NCBI GenBank assembly: GCA_034509425.1
Contig: JAVTVJ010000771.1
Coordinates: 558,001 to 622,000 of the forward strand
From: Eopsaltria australis
Lineage: Eukaryota; Chordata; Aves; Passeriformes; Petroicidae
DNA: 64,000 nt
Direction: 5' to 3'
Positions within the stretch are counted from its first letter, which is position 1. Each line of letters starts with the position of its first letter. Made by a program: the position numbers and the translations under genes. Shown here one piece after another: positions 25,780-36,584 of this stretch. Under the pieces are notes generated by a model. The model saw nothing but the letters and a program-made list of their open reading frames with translations. It was not told the DNA's origin and did not search any database.

Positions 25780-25965
25780 CTGACACTCCAGATAATTTTT
25801 GCTTAATGAACAGATGATGACTCTCGCTGCTGGGTGCCGCCTTGTCCTTTTAGCACCCCTTTCTGGCTTCTCCTCTTTTTTTTTTTTTTTTTCATTTTAA
25901 TGAGGTCGCTTGAACTTTTCCACCTAAATTAGCTGTCCTAATAATCGGATGCTCCTTGGGATGCT
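25780..25965. promoter_or_regulatory. Candidate conserved noncoding element around a T17 tract
   Basis: Flanking a run of 17 T (25876-25892) are dense developmental-type motifs: GATAATTTTTGCTTAATGAA, an E-box CAGATG next to ATGACTC, TTTTAATGAG, AAATTAGC and CTAATAATCGG. The motif clustering is suggestive of an enhancer; conservation has not been tested. Confidence 0.3.
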
Positions 25966-26799
25966 TTGGGACATGGGTGAAGGAGCTTGTCAGCAGGAGC
26001 CTGGCTCCTGCTGTTCCCAAAAGCAGCTTTAGTTGAGGGCAGGGGCTGTGAGTGTGCTCCCAGCACCTGCCACACTGCACCCAAAGCAGTCAGGGGAAGA
26101 GGCCCAGCGTTTTTGGAGGAGCATCCACTCAGAAATGATCTGAACAGCACTGTGCTGGTGGGGCTGGAGCCTCGGAGCAAAGCCCAAGGGAAAGGGGGAG
26201 GGCCAGGTGTCCTTTTCCCTGGAGCTGAAGCACTTGTGAGAAGCTCAGAAAGCTTCAACTCTCCCAGATCCATCAAGGACCAGCCAGAGCTGGGGCTGAG
26301 CACGTCTGCTGTCCTTGCACATGTGCCCTGGGTGCTCAGGGAGGGGGTTTCTGCTGGGGTCCTGGGGCACCTACTGCCAACCTCTGTGGGTTTGGGTGGG
26401 GCTTGGGAAGCTGCAGGAGGTGCTTGCTGTCCCACGTGCCTGGGGTGGGTGTGCTGGCTGTGTCCGTGGCATCAGAGGGGTCTCACACAGCTCTGATGTG
26501 CAGCTTTGTCCTGGAAGTGCCTCTTGCAAGGATCTTCACGCAGACACGGAGCAGGCTGTGCAGTGGGATCCTGTGCCACTGCCTGGGAGGGAGCACAGCC
26601 CCAGCCTCAGACAGTTAGGCTGGATGTGTGACCAGCAGAGCCCACGGCAAGCACGGAGAAGTTCAGGCCCTGAGTCACAAAGCTGACCTAATTTCCACTT
26701 TTTGCATCTTCTGTCGGATTCTCTTCTCCCCTTTCTCCTACATTAGTTACTTCTGCTTTTTTTTCCCCCTGTGCCCTTTCTCACTTGCTGCTTGAACTC

Positions 26800-26960
26800 A
26801 CCCAGTTGCATTGGGAGATGCAGTTCTATTGGCATAATCATTCCAGGCAGTCGTTAATGTACCAACAAGGATACCATTGTAATGGGAGGATTTATTACTG
26901 CTGCTATGAAACAACTGCCATGCTGTCTCACTTAACTCTTCAGCTCCTCTCCTGTCTTCT
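26800..26960. promoter_or_regulatory. Candidate conserved noncoding element
   Basis: An AT-rich block has a phased series of CATTG/CAATG/TAATG-type cores (GCATTGGGA, GGCATAATCATTCC, CGTTAATGTACC, CATTGTAATGGG). The texture differs from the neighbouring GC-rich intron. Functional status is inference only. Confidence 0.2.
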
Positions 26961-29900
26961 GGCAGCAGCTGAATCAGTAGCAAACTGCCCTTTTAAAAAA
27001 GCTGCAAGCGTGCAACCTGGGGATATGTTACTTTATTCTGTTTTTTTTCCCGCTCTAACCACAGGATGCTGCAGTGATGTGAGTGCAAGTGAGTTCTGTG
27101 CTTCACTGTCCACTTCTGGATTGTGTTGCAGCTGAAAGTGACTTTCTTGTTAAACTCCTCATGTAAAATAAGACTTAAATATTTCCATGAAAATGAAATG
27201 TATGTGTTGACTGCTTTTCTTCAGACCACAGCAGTAGTACTGCTCACCCCTGCAGGACCTTGAAGGGAATTCACTATTTCAGAGAAGTGTATGACTTCTT
27301 TTTTAGTTTAGTTAAGCTATTACTAGTCTTTCATCTACCTTCAACCAGCCTTATTTTTTAGTGCAGATGGGGCTTTGCTGAAGGAAAGTAATCCCCAAAC
27401 AACCAGACTATTAATACCATTTTTCCCCGTGGTACCCAGAGCCTGTGGCTATATGTTGGTAGGCAAGGAAGAGAAGAGGGAAAGTTCTGCAAAGTCCCTG
27501 CACCCTCAGTCACAGTGGAAATACCTCTTGGGGGGTAGTAGGTTTTCCTTCTCAAATTCTGGTCTCAGGTGGGACCTTGGGCAGTGGGGGGAGCTTAAAA
27601 GCACAATAGAAACAAAGCTTTCCTCTGCCTGCAGCCACCTGGGAGTTTCTGGCTGGTACTTAAAAATTAGACAAGCGAAAGAGATGCTACCAGCAGCGTG
27701 ATCAGCTCAGATTTTTTTCCCACTTGCAGAGGTGACATTGAGGGCCTTCATCAGTGTTGCAGCATGACAGGGCGTGTGTTTCCTCCCTGCTGGAGGCACC
27801 ACATGGCTCCTGACTGACAGGGAGGAGTGCCTGGTGTGCAGCAGCAGGTATGGATCAGCATGTGCAGCTAATTGCCAGGCACCAGGGCTCCAGAGGATTA
27901 CACTGCTAATCTGGATATCACTCCTGCCTGATCAGCACCCCTGCCACACGCCTGCCCACGCTCTTGGATCCTGTATGGAATGGGAATCAATAGTGCTGTG
28001 GGGGAGGGATGTGAGGAATGTGGGGTCCCTGAGAACTTCCAGTGGCTGGGAGGCAGCAGGTCCCTTCCAGCTGCTCCTGTGGCATCAGGGTGTCTCTGGT
28101 GGCAGAGCCTCCCTCCTTCCCTGGGATGGCGTAGGTGCCACAGAAGGGTTAGCAGATCTTGCAGAGCAAAGCACTGTGTTCCTGTTCCTTATATCCCCAC
28201 CTTTGTTGCCATTCCCAGTGCTCACCTCTGGGTTCACCAGGGTGGCTCTGGCATTGCTGATCCCCTTGAGCATCCTGTTTCTGTCTTTTACACGCAACTG
28301 GAGAGCTTTGGAAGGTGTATTGGTGCTGAGCTGTGGTCCCTGTGGGGCAACAAGCCTCTTAGGAGTAGGGAGTACATTTATTTGTTCTTCCTAAGTAGCT
28401 CACACCTGATGCTTGGTAAGCTTAGCTCTGCCTAGGTGGCATGAAGCAGGCAGCTGGGGACAAAGGGTAGCACTACAGTGTGTCTCTAAAGTGTATCAGT
28501 GGGTAAAAGCGACAAGGAAATCCAAGGGAAGAAGAGACTGGTGGGTTTTGCTCATTCTGCAGTGGCCCTGAGATGGTCCAGCTGTGTTGGGTAGCCTATC
28601 TAAGTTGTTTTACTCCTGAAGAGCCTGAAGTATAAGGCTGCTGTGGTGCTAAGTGATTTTCACAGCATTGTTTCACCAGCTTGAGCTAGAGAGTCTCTGG
28701 CTCCCAGCCTGATGCTTCTCCTGCATCACTTAGGAGGGAAAGGGAGTCTCGGGCAGGTTTGTTGCCTTGCCTGGGAGCAGAGAAAACATTGCTAGATCTC
28801 TGCTTTGTGTTGGCACATAAAAGCTTTGATAGCCTACCCCTTGGAGGTGTTTGGAGTTTTGGAGACCCAAGGATGAACCAGAGGCAGCCTGGGGAAAAGT
28901 GAGACACCTGGATTATCCTTGTGTGCGTGGGCAGAGTTCAGCACAGCACCGGGAGCTGCTGGAAACAGGGCCTGTCCTGGGGCTTGGAGAAAAGTGTGTT
29001 GAGGTGTGCACCAAGTGCACACCTGGGAGCTCCAGTCTCTGCTCCCTGCCTGTTTTATGGGAGACTGCAAGCCAGTTCCTTGTCCGGAAATTAGCCATTA
29101 GCTCACGGAGTTCTCGCTGGCTGTGTGCTATTGAGGTGTCTGCATTTAAGGTGGGTTTGAATGGAGCTGGGTGTGCAGGCTTCCTGAGGAGGGGTGCCCT
29201 GGCCATGGGGGGAGCAGCTCCGAGCTCCTCCTCCTGGTCCTGGCAGCTGGGCCCTGGGACTCTCCCTGGCTGGGTCCCTGACACCCTCTAGTGGAAATAC
29301 TTATATTTAATATTTCGGGAGCTTTCAAAACTTGGTGGTGGTTGTGAGCACCCTGTGGTCAGCAGGCCATTCAGTGCTTTCTGCAGTGACCTGTGGCATG
29401 GGGACTCATAGGAAATGCTATATTCCTTGCAGAGGGGCATGACAGCTGCAGGGGTGGATTTGTGTTGGGGACAAGGAGGAAGCAGGGCTGGATGCTGGGG
29501 GAAGTGCAGAGAAGGCTGCCTGGATGGCACGTTGAGAAGAGAGGAGAAACAGGCAGGAGCTGAGTGAGAAAGAGAGCAGAAGGATGTGTTCTGCAGCATC
29601 CCACTTGGCTCTGCTCCCTTTCAGACAGGGAGGTGACTCTCATCTAAGCTTGTCCTTGCTTTCAAGTGAAGCTCAGCTTCAAGAGTGTCCCCAGAAGTCC
29701 TGGTGCTTCCTGTGGCAGGTGGCTGCAGGATGCGTGTGGGTGGCTGGCAGCGAAGCCAGGGCTCCCAGGTGAGCACTGTGCAAAGACTCACTCATGTCCT
29801 GATAAGCAAAATGATGTCTCTGAAGCCTGAGCAGGGTGACTGCCTTGGGAGGAACTTCTCCTCTGAGAATGCACCTCGCTGTGGGCTCTGTCCTGCCCTG

Positions 29901-30010
29901 GTGAGCACCTTTGTGGTGTTCCCTGCTTCCTGTTTTCTCTGTGACTTCCAGCCCTGGTCTGCTCCAGCCTGATGGGCTAAGCCATGCCTACAGCCCTCTT
30001 GTTACTGAGT

Positions 30011-30325
30011 CACAGAGTGGGTGAGAATGGAAGGGGACACTGAAGGTTATCTAGTCTGATCTCCCTGCTTGAGCAGGGTCCCTCAACACACGGTACTCAG
30101 GGTTGTGTCCAGAAGGCTTTTGAGTGTTTCCAGAGGAGGAGCCTCCACAGCCTCTCTGGGCAGCCTGTTTCTTGTCATTCTCACAGTAAAGAATGTTTCC
30201 TCATGTTTCTTTCTCCCATCCTGTTGCTCAGCACCACTTGGCTGCATCCTCTTGACACCTGCCCTTCAGACAGTTGCATACCTTGTTGAGATCCCCTCTC
30301 AGTCACCCCTTGTTGGTGCAGGCCA
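30011..30325 (-). mobile_element. CR1 LINE 3' end fragment, - strand
   Basis: Read on the + strand this matches the reverse complement of the CR1 3' region. Recognisable blocks are GAATGGAAGGGGACACTGAA, ATCTAGTCTGATCTCCCTGC, CTCCACAGCCTCTCTGGGCA, GTAAAGAATGTTTCCTCATG, CATCCTCTTGACACCTGCCC and GAGATCCCCTCTCAGTC. It is a truncated insertion antisense to IGSF3, with no coding potential left. Confidence 0.9.
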
Positions 30326-32196
30326 GTTGTGTCTGTGCCTTGGGAATGGCATTTTCTCTTCCCTTACCAACTTCCCCCCTCCGTGAATGCAGTACCTGAG
30401 GCACATCTGACAGTGTAAATAAAACAGCTGTTTGTGCATTGCTGGCCAAGCATGAGAGTGATGGTGTGGAACACAGAGCCTCCCTGCTGTCCCAGCCACC
30501 TCAGGGCTCTGGCTTGTTCCTCCCTGATCATCTGATCCTTGAAAAACTGGGCTTTCATTTATCAAACAGGTCTCAAGTCCTCCTGGTTAGGAAGGTGGAC
30601 TGAATACAAGTCCTTGCCATGCTGATGTAAGACAGCAGCCTCAAGGCTGTGAGCAAAAGGTCTAACCTCCTCTAACCTGGAGGATCTTGGTTGCTTTTTT
30701 AACTAAAGTAGCAGAAGGAATGCAGCACAGTGTGTCAGGTGTTACCACAGTTAAATTACAGCTTTACCCACATGCTAACACCTCCTGATTTTTCTCCAGG
30801 AGGACACTATGCAAAAATCTGCCTATGTGGGATAAAGGATGCTAAGCCTCCAGCCAGGTTATGACCTGGAAATACAAAGTCATGGTTCCAGCTGGCAAAA
30901 TGATGTCTGTGTGAGCCTCCAACCTGCTCAGGGAATGGTGTGGCAAGTGCTTGCCTGGGGCCCAGCCTTCAGACAGGCTTCCCAGCTTTACTCCCAGGAA
31001 GTGGGGAGCCCCAGGGCCTGTCTCCTCTTGGAGCATGACCTGGCTTGTCCTGCAAAGCCAGACAGGCTCCTGGGGTCAGCAGCTCCCTGAGCTTACCCAG
31101 AGAGCAGCTGTGCTGCTGAGCAGGGCTGGGGGGCACACAGGGAACTGGTGGGGTGCACAGGGCTCTCAGATTGAGGGAGAGAGGACAGGCACATTTCCTT
31201 CTCAGTTACCTGCTTTCACCATAAGCTGCTGCACAGAGGCTCCGCATTCAAAGCATCTCTGCAGGAAAGTCACTCAAGCAAGATGGTTGATGAGGTTTAA
31301 TTTATTTAAATTACATAAGAATAGTTGTAAGAGCCCATGGCTGGAGGGCAAAGAGCAAGGAGCTGTGCTTCTGTGGGAATTGCTCCGTAAGGTTTGAAAT
31401 GAGAAGTTTAAAGCTTGTTGTGCAGGCAGTGTGAACTGGCAAGGTTGGTTGTTGCTGTCACTGCTGTTTGGCAGTCAGGGGTAAGGGGAAAGGTGAAGCA
31501 AGAAGGATCCTGGCCAGAAGCTATTGCCAGCAAGCAGGAGATTGGAGTTCCAGTGAGTGAGATGAGGGGAACGGAGGGAGTAGAAGACAGAGTGGTCACA
31601 GAGACAATGACCTGCAATGTAAGCAGCCTTACAAGGTACTTTTCCTGCCAGGCAATAACCTGGGTGGTGAATGTTTGGTAAAAGAAAATGCTCCCATCTG
31701 GACTGGATGTGGAAAGATTTCTCTCTCATTTACTCCCAGCTTGTTCTTTTTTTTCTTTGCCCTCTTCTGATTTTGGCTTTTCTGCCGTAAATAATCCCAG
31801 TGGTTTTCTTTGCTGCAGCTCACTGCTCTCTGTAGCAGTGCCTCAATGGAACAGATGCAGCTTCTGGCAGCTCAGCTAATTTTGTCAAACCATCCTGTGC
31901 TGTCAATGAAACCAAACTGAGATATGTTAATTATATACCACTGGTACGTGGCAAAACCGTGGGCATTAACAGGCTTGCTAAGAATGCCTTGTCTGCAGAG
32001 CTGGGGAGAAGGTTTACATTCTTCTTTGCATGTGATGTTTCTTGAGACAGCAAAGTCTAGAAAGGCTTCTTTATTTAAAAGTCTTGTCTTCTGGTGGTAG
32101 AACCTATTGCTAAATCCAAACAAGGTTGGAGGGCTGCAATTTTTAGTTTTCTTCCTGATTTTAGCACCTGTACTTTGTTTCTTCTGGTTAGTCAAC

Positions 32197-32249
32197 TGGA
32201 AAAGTTGGAAACTTGTGGAAAAACCAGCAGAAAAACCAGAAACTGGAAA
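32197..32249 (+). promoter_or_regulatory. Cluster of four GGAAA (NFAT/Rel-type) cores
   Basis: GGAAA cores start at 32198, 32207, 32217 and 32245, the first three spaced 9-10 bp, close to one helical turn. The cluster lies about 0.7 kb upstream of the Ig2 exon. Such cores bind NFAT-type factors in established examples, but they are short and can occur by chance. Confidence 0.2.
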
Positions 32250-32915
32250 AGCCAGCAGTTTTACTACCAAGTGCCTTGACATGGCTGGGTCCTGGGAGTG
32301 AGCACTGGTCGGGATGCATTTGTGTTGCTGCCGTTAGAGGAGCCAGTTCCTTCTGAAGGGAGAAGCCCCTTCCTTTGGCCTGAGGGGGTCATTAAAAGAT
32401 GGAACGATACAAACAAAGAAGAAGGGAATTGGATCTCCTGACTTTTTTATGCGGGAAGATTAAAGGAACTGAATATGTTTGGCTTGGCCTCACCAGTGAC
32501 TGAGGAGGGGGGAAGACCATACCAGGGCTAAGGAGTGGCTGAAGGATGTGGGCATTAGGGGGGGCACAGGATGGAGGAGAGGATCCTCGTGACAAAATGC
32601 CTTGATTTAAAGTGGATGTATTAAACTGCTGCTCTTGAGTGTGGTGGAAAACCTTGCTCAGTTGCTGAGCAGGAATTTAAGCACCCCACTGGAGTTTGTG
32701 CTGCAGGTCATGGTCACTCCCAGCCGAGGGCTTTGGGGATGATTCTCCTCTTCTTAGGGGCTAGATTTGAGTTAACAGGGCCTTGCTAATACTTAATGTT
32801 TAATTGCAACTGTGAAAAGAAACCTCACCCCAGCTCTCTTTAAAGGTGTTTGGCCTTTGCAGTCAGTGTTTTGGCTTTGCTAACTCTGGGCTGTTTGTGT
32901 CCCCCTCTGCTGCAG

Positions 32916-33326
32916 TGATCCCCGACTCGCTGCGGGTGACAGCCATCCCGCAGACCCTGAACAAGGTGGAGCACGACTCCCTGGAGCTGAAGTGCGAGGT
33001 GTCCAAGAGCACAGCCCAGCACAGCCACGTGTCCCTGGCGTGGTACCGGCAGCGGGGCAGCGAGGCGCCCGTGGAGATCATCTCCCTGAGCCGTGACTTC
33101 GTGCTGCAGGCCGGCAGCGCCTACACCCAGCGCCATGCCACGGGGGACGTGCGCCTGGACAAGGTCGGGGAGACCACCTCCAAGCTCACCATCTACAACC
33201 TGCACCCCTCAGACCAGGGCGAGTTCTACTGCGAGGCAGCAGAGTGGATCCAGGACCCGGACGATTCTTGGTACGCCATGACCCGCAAGCGCTCCCAGGG
33301 CGCCATCGTCAACGTGCAGGCCACTG
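32916..33326 (+). CDS. IGSF3: IGSF3 exon: Ig domain 2 with the EWI motif
   Basis: This exon encodes residues 127-263 and is flanked by a TGCAG acceptor and a GTCAGT donor, phase 1 at both ends. It encodes one V-type Ig domain: first cysteine in LKCEV, core tryptophan in LAWYRQR, second cysteine in the SDQGEFYCEA motif. Directly after it comes Glu-Trp-Ile at residues 236-238, the family-defining EWI signature shared by IGSF3, PTGFRN, IGSF8 and CD101. The following DPDDSWYAMTRKR segment is the conserved G-strand region. The surrounding sequence (VIPDSL at the start, SLSRDF in the middle) matches mammalian IGSF3 rather than its paralogues. No N-glycosylation sequon was seen in this domain. Confidence 0.97.
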
Positions 33327-34156
33327 GTCAGTGTCTCCTCTGCCTTTTCTCCCTCGGCTGGGCAGTGGGAGGAGATGGACAATGGGGCTGTGCCTTGTTA
33401 TGTGGCTGGGAGTTGGCTCCCTGCTTTTCCACGTGCCCCGCTTGGGGGGCTGCTGGCAGGGTGGAGCGGGGCAAAGGAGGGCCCAGGCACTGCCTGCAGC
33501 CAGGGGACACCAGGGCAGCAGGGGGGCTTGGGTGGCAGGCCCTGTCTCCTGACATGGTCAGAGATCTGGGGCTGACACAGAAGCCAAAACATGTCTTAAG
33601 CACTTGATGCTAGCTCAGAGAGTGAGAACTTTGGTAAGTGAGGAGGTAGGAGTGACACAGCAGAGAATAAAACCAAAAGTTTCAGCAAGCACTTCCCTGT
33701 ATCACACAGGGTCCATTTACAAGTCAAAATTTTCTCCTAGCCCTCAGCACAGGTTCCTGCTAAGGATCTAAAGACCCAGCTGAGCTCTTCCTTCCTGATT
33801 CCCCCAAAGGTTCTGCCTCTTGACTCTGGCTGAGCAGGGTGTGAGTAGGACTAGGCTTCAGGGTATATTCCACAGTGGTACTGGATGCTGGTGTCACACC
33901 AGAGCTGCTACCTGGAGGAAGGGGCTGTTTCTGAGGAAGCCTCTGCTTGCTCTTTGCTTGATGGGCAGGAAGCTGCCTCTCTGGCAGCACAGCCCGTATG
34001 GTTTCTCGCAGCAAGAGCAAGTCCCTAACCTTTCACCTCTGGATGTGCTTGTCTGAGTGACAGGGAGTAGCAAGTTGTAAACACCTCGTACAAGGTGTGC
34101 TGGTTCTCCTGGTGGGTTTTGCCATCCCTGACACGATTTGGCCTGTCTCTCCCCAG
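33327..34156 (+). other. IGSF3: IGSF3 intron between Ig2 and Ig3 exons
   Basis: An 830-bp intron with a GTCAGT donor and a CTCCCCAG acceptor. It is GC-rich near its 5' end. I see no repeat, exon or regulatory motif of note in it. Confidence 0.9.
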
Positions 34157-34546
34157 ACAAGGAGTTCAGCGTGCGGCTGGAGACGGAGAAGCGGATGTAC
34201 ATCGTGGGCGAGCCGGTGGAGTTCCGCTGCATCCTGGAGGCACAGAACGTCCCCGACCGCTACTTCTCCATCTCCTGGGCCTTCAACAGCTCCCTCATCG
34301 CCAGCCTGGGACCCAACGCCGTGCCCGTGCTCAACAACGAGTTTGCCCAGCGCGAGGCCCTGGGCCAGCTCAAGGTGGCCAAGGAAAGTGACAACGTTTT
34401 TGTGCTGAAGATTTACCGCCTGCGCCTCGAGGACAGCGGCAAGTACAACTGCCGCGTCACCGAACGGGAGAAAACTGTGACCGGAGACTTCATCGACAAG
34501 GAGAGCAAGCGGCCAAAGAACATCCCCATCACTGTCATGCCACTCA
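34157..34546 (+). CDS. IGSF3: IGSF3 exon: Ig domain 3
   Basis: This exon encodes residues 264-393, joining to the previous exon through a split Asp codon and giving DKEFSVRLETEKR. The Ig domain has its first cysteine in FRCILEAQ, core tryptophan in ISWAFNSS and second cysteine in EDSGKYNCRV. The NSS sequon next to the tryptophan is a probable N-glycan site. After the domain comes a basic linker (REKTVTG, KESKRPKN), longer and more charged than in the other repeats, and this domain lacks an E-W-x motif after the second cysteine; TERE stands in its place. The same arrangement is present in mammalian IGSF3. The donor is GTAAGTAG, phase 1. Confidence 0.96.
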
Positions 34547-36182
34547 GTAAGTAGAGGCATGCCCAGCCCCTCCTGGGTCATTGCTGTAACTGGGGGAGCT
34601 GTAATATGCCCAGACCATGGCGGTACAAGAGAGGGAGGATCAGAGTTCTTATGCTGTGGAGGCTTGGAATCCCACCTGGCAAGATATATTTTTGTTGTTG
34701 GGAAGGGGGTAAAAAGGAGGAATGTGTGTCAGGTTCCTAAGTGGGGAGTGATGCCCCCACCTTGCCAATGACACCAAGCTGGCATGTTCTGTTCTTGAGT
34801 ACACGTGACAGCCTCTGACTTGCTCCTCACGTCTCTCTCCTGGCCTTGCTCTGCAGGGAGCTGGGTGCTCTGTAAAGTACTCAGCAGGCATAACGGGAAG
34901 AGCAGCTTGGCCTTGGTTTATCCTAGAAGCTGCCAGGTTCCTGCAGGCTGTTGTGTGATGGTGATTCAGCTGTCTTGCAGGACAGCTGTACTGGGAGAAG
35001 CCAGGTATGCTCCTTGAGCCCCAGTGCTCTTCAGCATGGAGCTCCACCCTGGTCACTGTGTGTCAGCCAGCTCTGGTGGAAACAACTGCAGGCTTGCCTT
35101 GAATGTCTTTATGTTTGCCAGATAAACATGATAAATACAGAAATAGCAGGTTGAGAGGAGAGATTCCACAGACTCATTCCTTGTTTTGCTCTCTGAAACT
35201 CTGGTAGCTGTGGCATGGTGAACCAGGCTACCATGGCACTGGGCTTCGACCAAGCAGAGGGTAGCTGCAAGAGGATTTTGTGCTATATTTGCCTCCTATC
35301 TCCTAGATTTGTAGGGAAATGCAGCCCTTTCCTCTAGCTTTCGTTTTCCCACCTCATTTTTCCAAAAGAAATTCTATTTCTTTTCTCTCCTACCGATATT
35401 TGGTCTCATTTGTTTGGCTTTGAAAATTATCCTAGCTAGAAATCTTGCATTGGACAAATGTCTAAAATGTAGTACTTCTAGACCCAGCCACCTTTCAGAC
35501 AGATTTGATTCTTGCCTTTGATAAATCACCAACATGATGATTTTTCAAGGCTGCTAAGTGTCCATAACTCTGATGGAAGGCAGCAGGAGTAACCAGCACT
35601 CAGTATCTCTGAAAAACCAGCCACAAAGCCTTACACCTCTGGGAAGCTCAAGATACCAGACTTTTTTGGAACATTACCAAACAGTGATAGCTACCTATAG
35701 TGTCACTAGCACTGGGAGTTTGGAAGAGCTTCTCCCAAAAGGTGTTGGTAGGAATGGATGTGGCAAGATGGTGATCAGGATGACGTGAATTGAAAAAGCC
35801 ACAGGGCGCTGGAAGCTTTTTTTTTTTTGGCAGAGCCAGTTGCACGCAGTGCATATTGTAGCAACAGAAATTCCCTCAAGTTTTGCTGAGATCCCATCCC
35901 GGACCTGTGACCAGAAGACACGGCAATGTCTCCTGAGCCAGAGGGAGAGATTTCTCCCAGCCTACACCTGCCTTGAGCGTGCAAGTCACCAGGAGCAGCT
36001 CGCTGCCCACCAGCTGTTTTTGGATGTGGTCACGCATGAGGTTAAGACGTGCCTGGACCCAAATGCGTGGGCAGTTCCCTGCACCTGGTCGAAAGCATCT
36101 CTGGCCAGCAGCGTCCTTCTTGCAGCCCGAGCAGTGGCGAGTGTGTGTCATCTGCCCTGTGTGTCTGCGTTTCTCTCCTTAG
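34547..36182 (+). other. IGSF3: IGSF3 intron between Ig3 and Ig4 exons
   Basis: A 1.6-kb intron with a GTAAGT donor and a CTCCTTAG acceptor. It contains a short T run near 35820. The last roughly 340 bp stay open in the Ig4 reading frame, but without an ATG start, so this is taken as chance. Nothing else was recognised. Confidence 0.88.
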
Positions 36183-36584
36183 AGACCAGCATCTCCTTGG
36201 AGATAATCAACAACGCCAGCAATGTGTTGGAGGGAGAGAGTCTGCGCTTTGGCTGCAACGTGCGCTCGGGCTTTGGGCCGCAGAGCCGCCTCTCGGTCAC
36301 CTGGCAGCTGCTGGACAAGCTGAACCGGCGCAGCGAAATCGTGCGTCTGGACCGGGAGGGCACCCTGCACCCTGGCCCCGCGTACGCCGAGCGCAGCAGC
36401 TACGGGGGCATCCAGGTGGAGCAGGTGCGGCCCGGCTCCTTCACCCTGGAGATCTTCAACAGCGTCAAGGCCGACGAGGGCCACTATGAGTGCCGAGTGG
36501 CCGAGTGGACGCGGACGCTGGATGGGGAGTGGCAGATTGTTGGGGAGCGGCACACGAGCACCCCGGTGTCCATCACTGCTCTGG
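36183..36584 (+). CDS. IGSF3: IGSF3 exon: Ig domain 4
   Basis: This exon encodes residues 394-527. The acceptor at 36181-36182 is chosen because it restores a Lys codon (A|AG) and gives KTSISLEI, matching KSSISVEV of mammalian IGSF3; the next AG two bases downstream would break the frame. The Ig domain has first cysteine in FGCNVRSG, core tryptophan in VTWQLLD, second cysteine in ADEGHYECRV, then AEWTRTLDGEW, an E-W-x variant of the EWI signature. A sequon (NAS) sits in the amino-terminal strand. Third positions are strongly G/C. The donor is GTGAGT, phase 1. Confidence 0.96.

Larger units (their letters stand above)
797..32915 (+). other. IGSF3: Large IGSF3 intron between Ig1 and Ig2 exons
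   Basis: About 32.1 kb of noncoding sequence with a GTAAGC donor and a TGCAG acceptor. No open frame inside it has the composition or similarity of a real exon; the many short ORFs are scattered, low-complexity and not recognised. The intron contains two CR1 fragments, a 39-bp minisatellite, short tandem duplications, T/G-rich runs and several AT-rich or CpG-retaining islands, listed separately. Long first introns often harbour enhancers, so those islands are the likeliest functional content. I see nothing recognisable in the remaining stretches. Confidence 0.85.

Noticed and set aside
32846..32915. In-frame leader before the Ig2 exon resembling a signal peptide
   Set aside because: The frame opens at GTG rather than ATG, and the acceptor at 32915 joins perfectly to the Ig1 exon.
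34033..34581. Long - strand ORF (182 codons) opposite the Ig3 exon
   Set aside because: Shadow of the + strand exon, whose Ig motifs, splice sites and family similarity are clear.
35840..36182. Open frame extending the Ig4 exon leftwards into the intron
   Set aside because: It begins at TTG, not ATG, and a good acceptor with the correct split Lys codon lies at 36181-36182.
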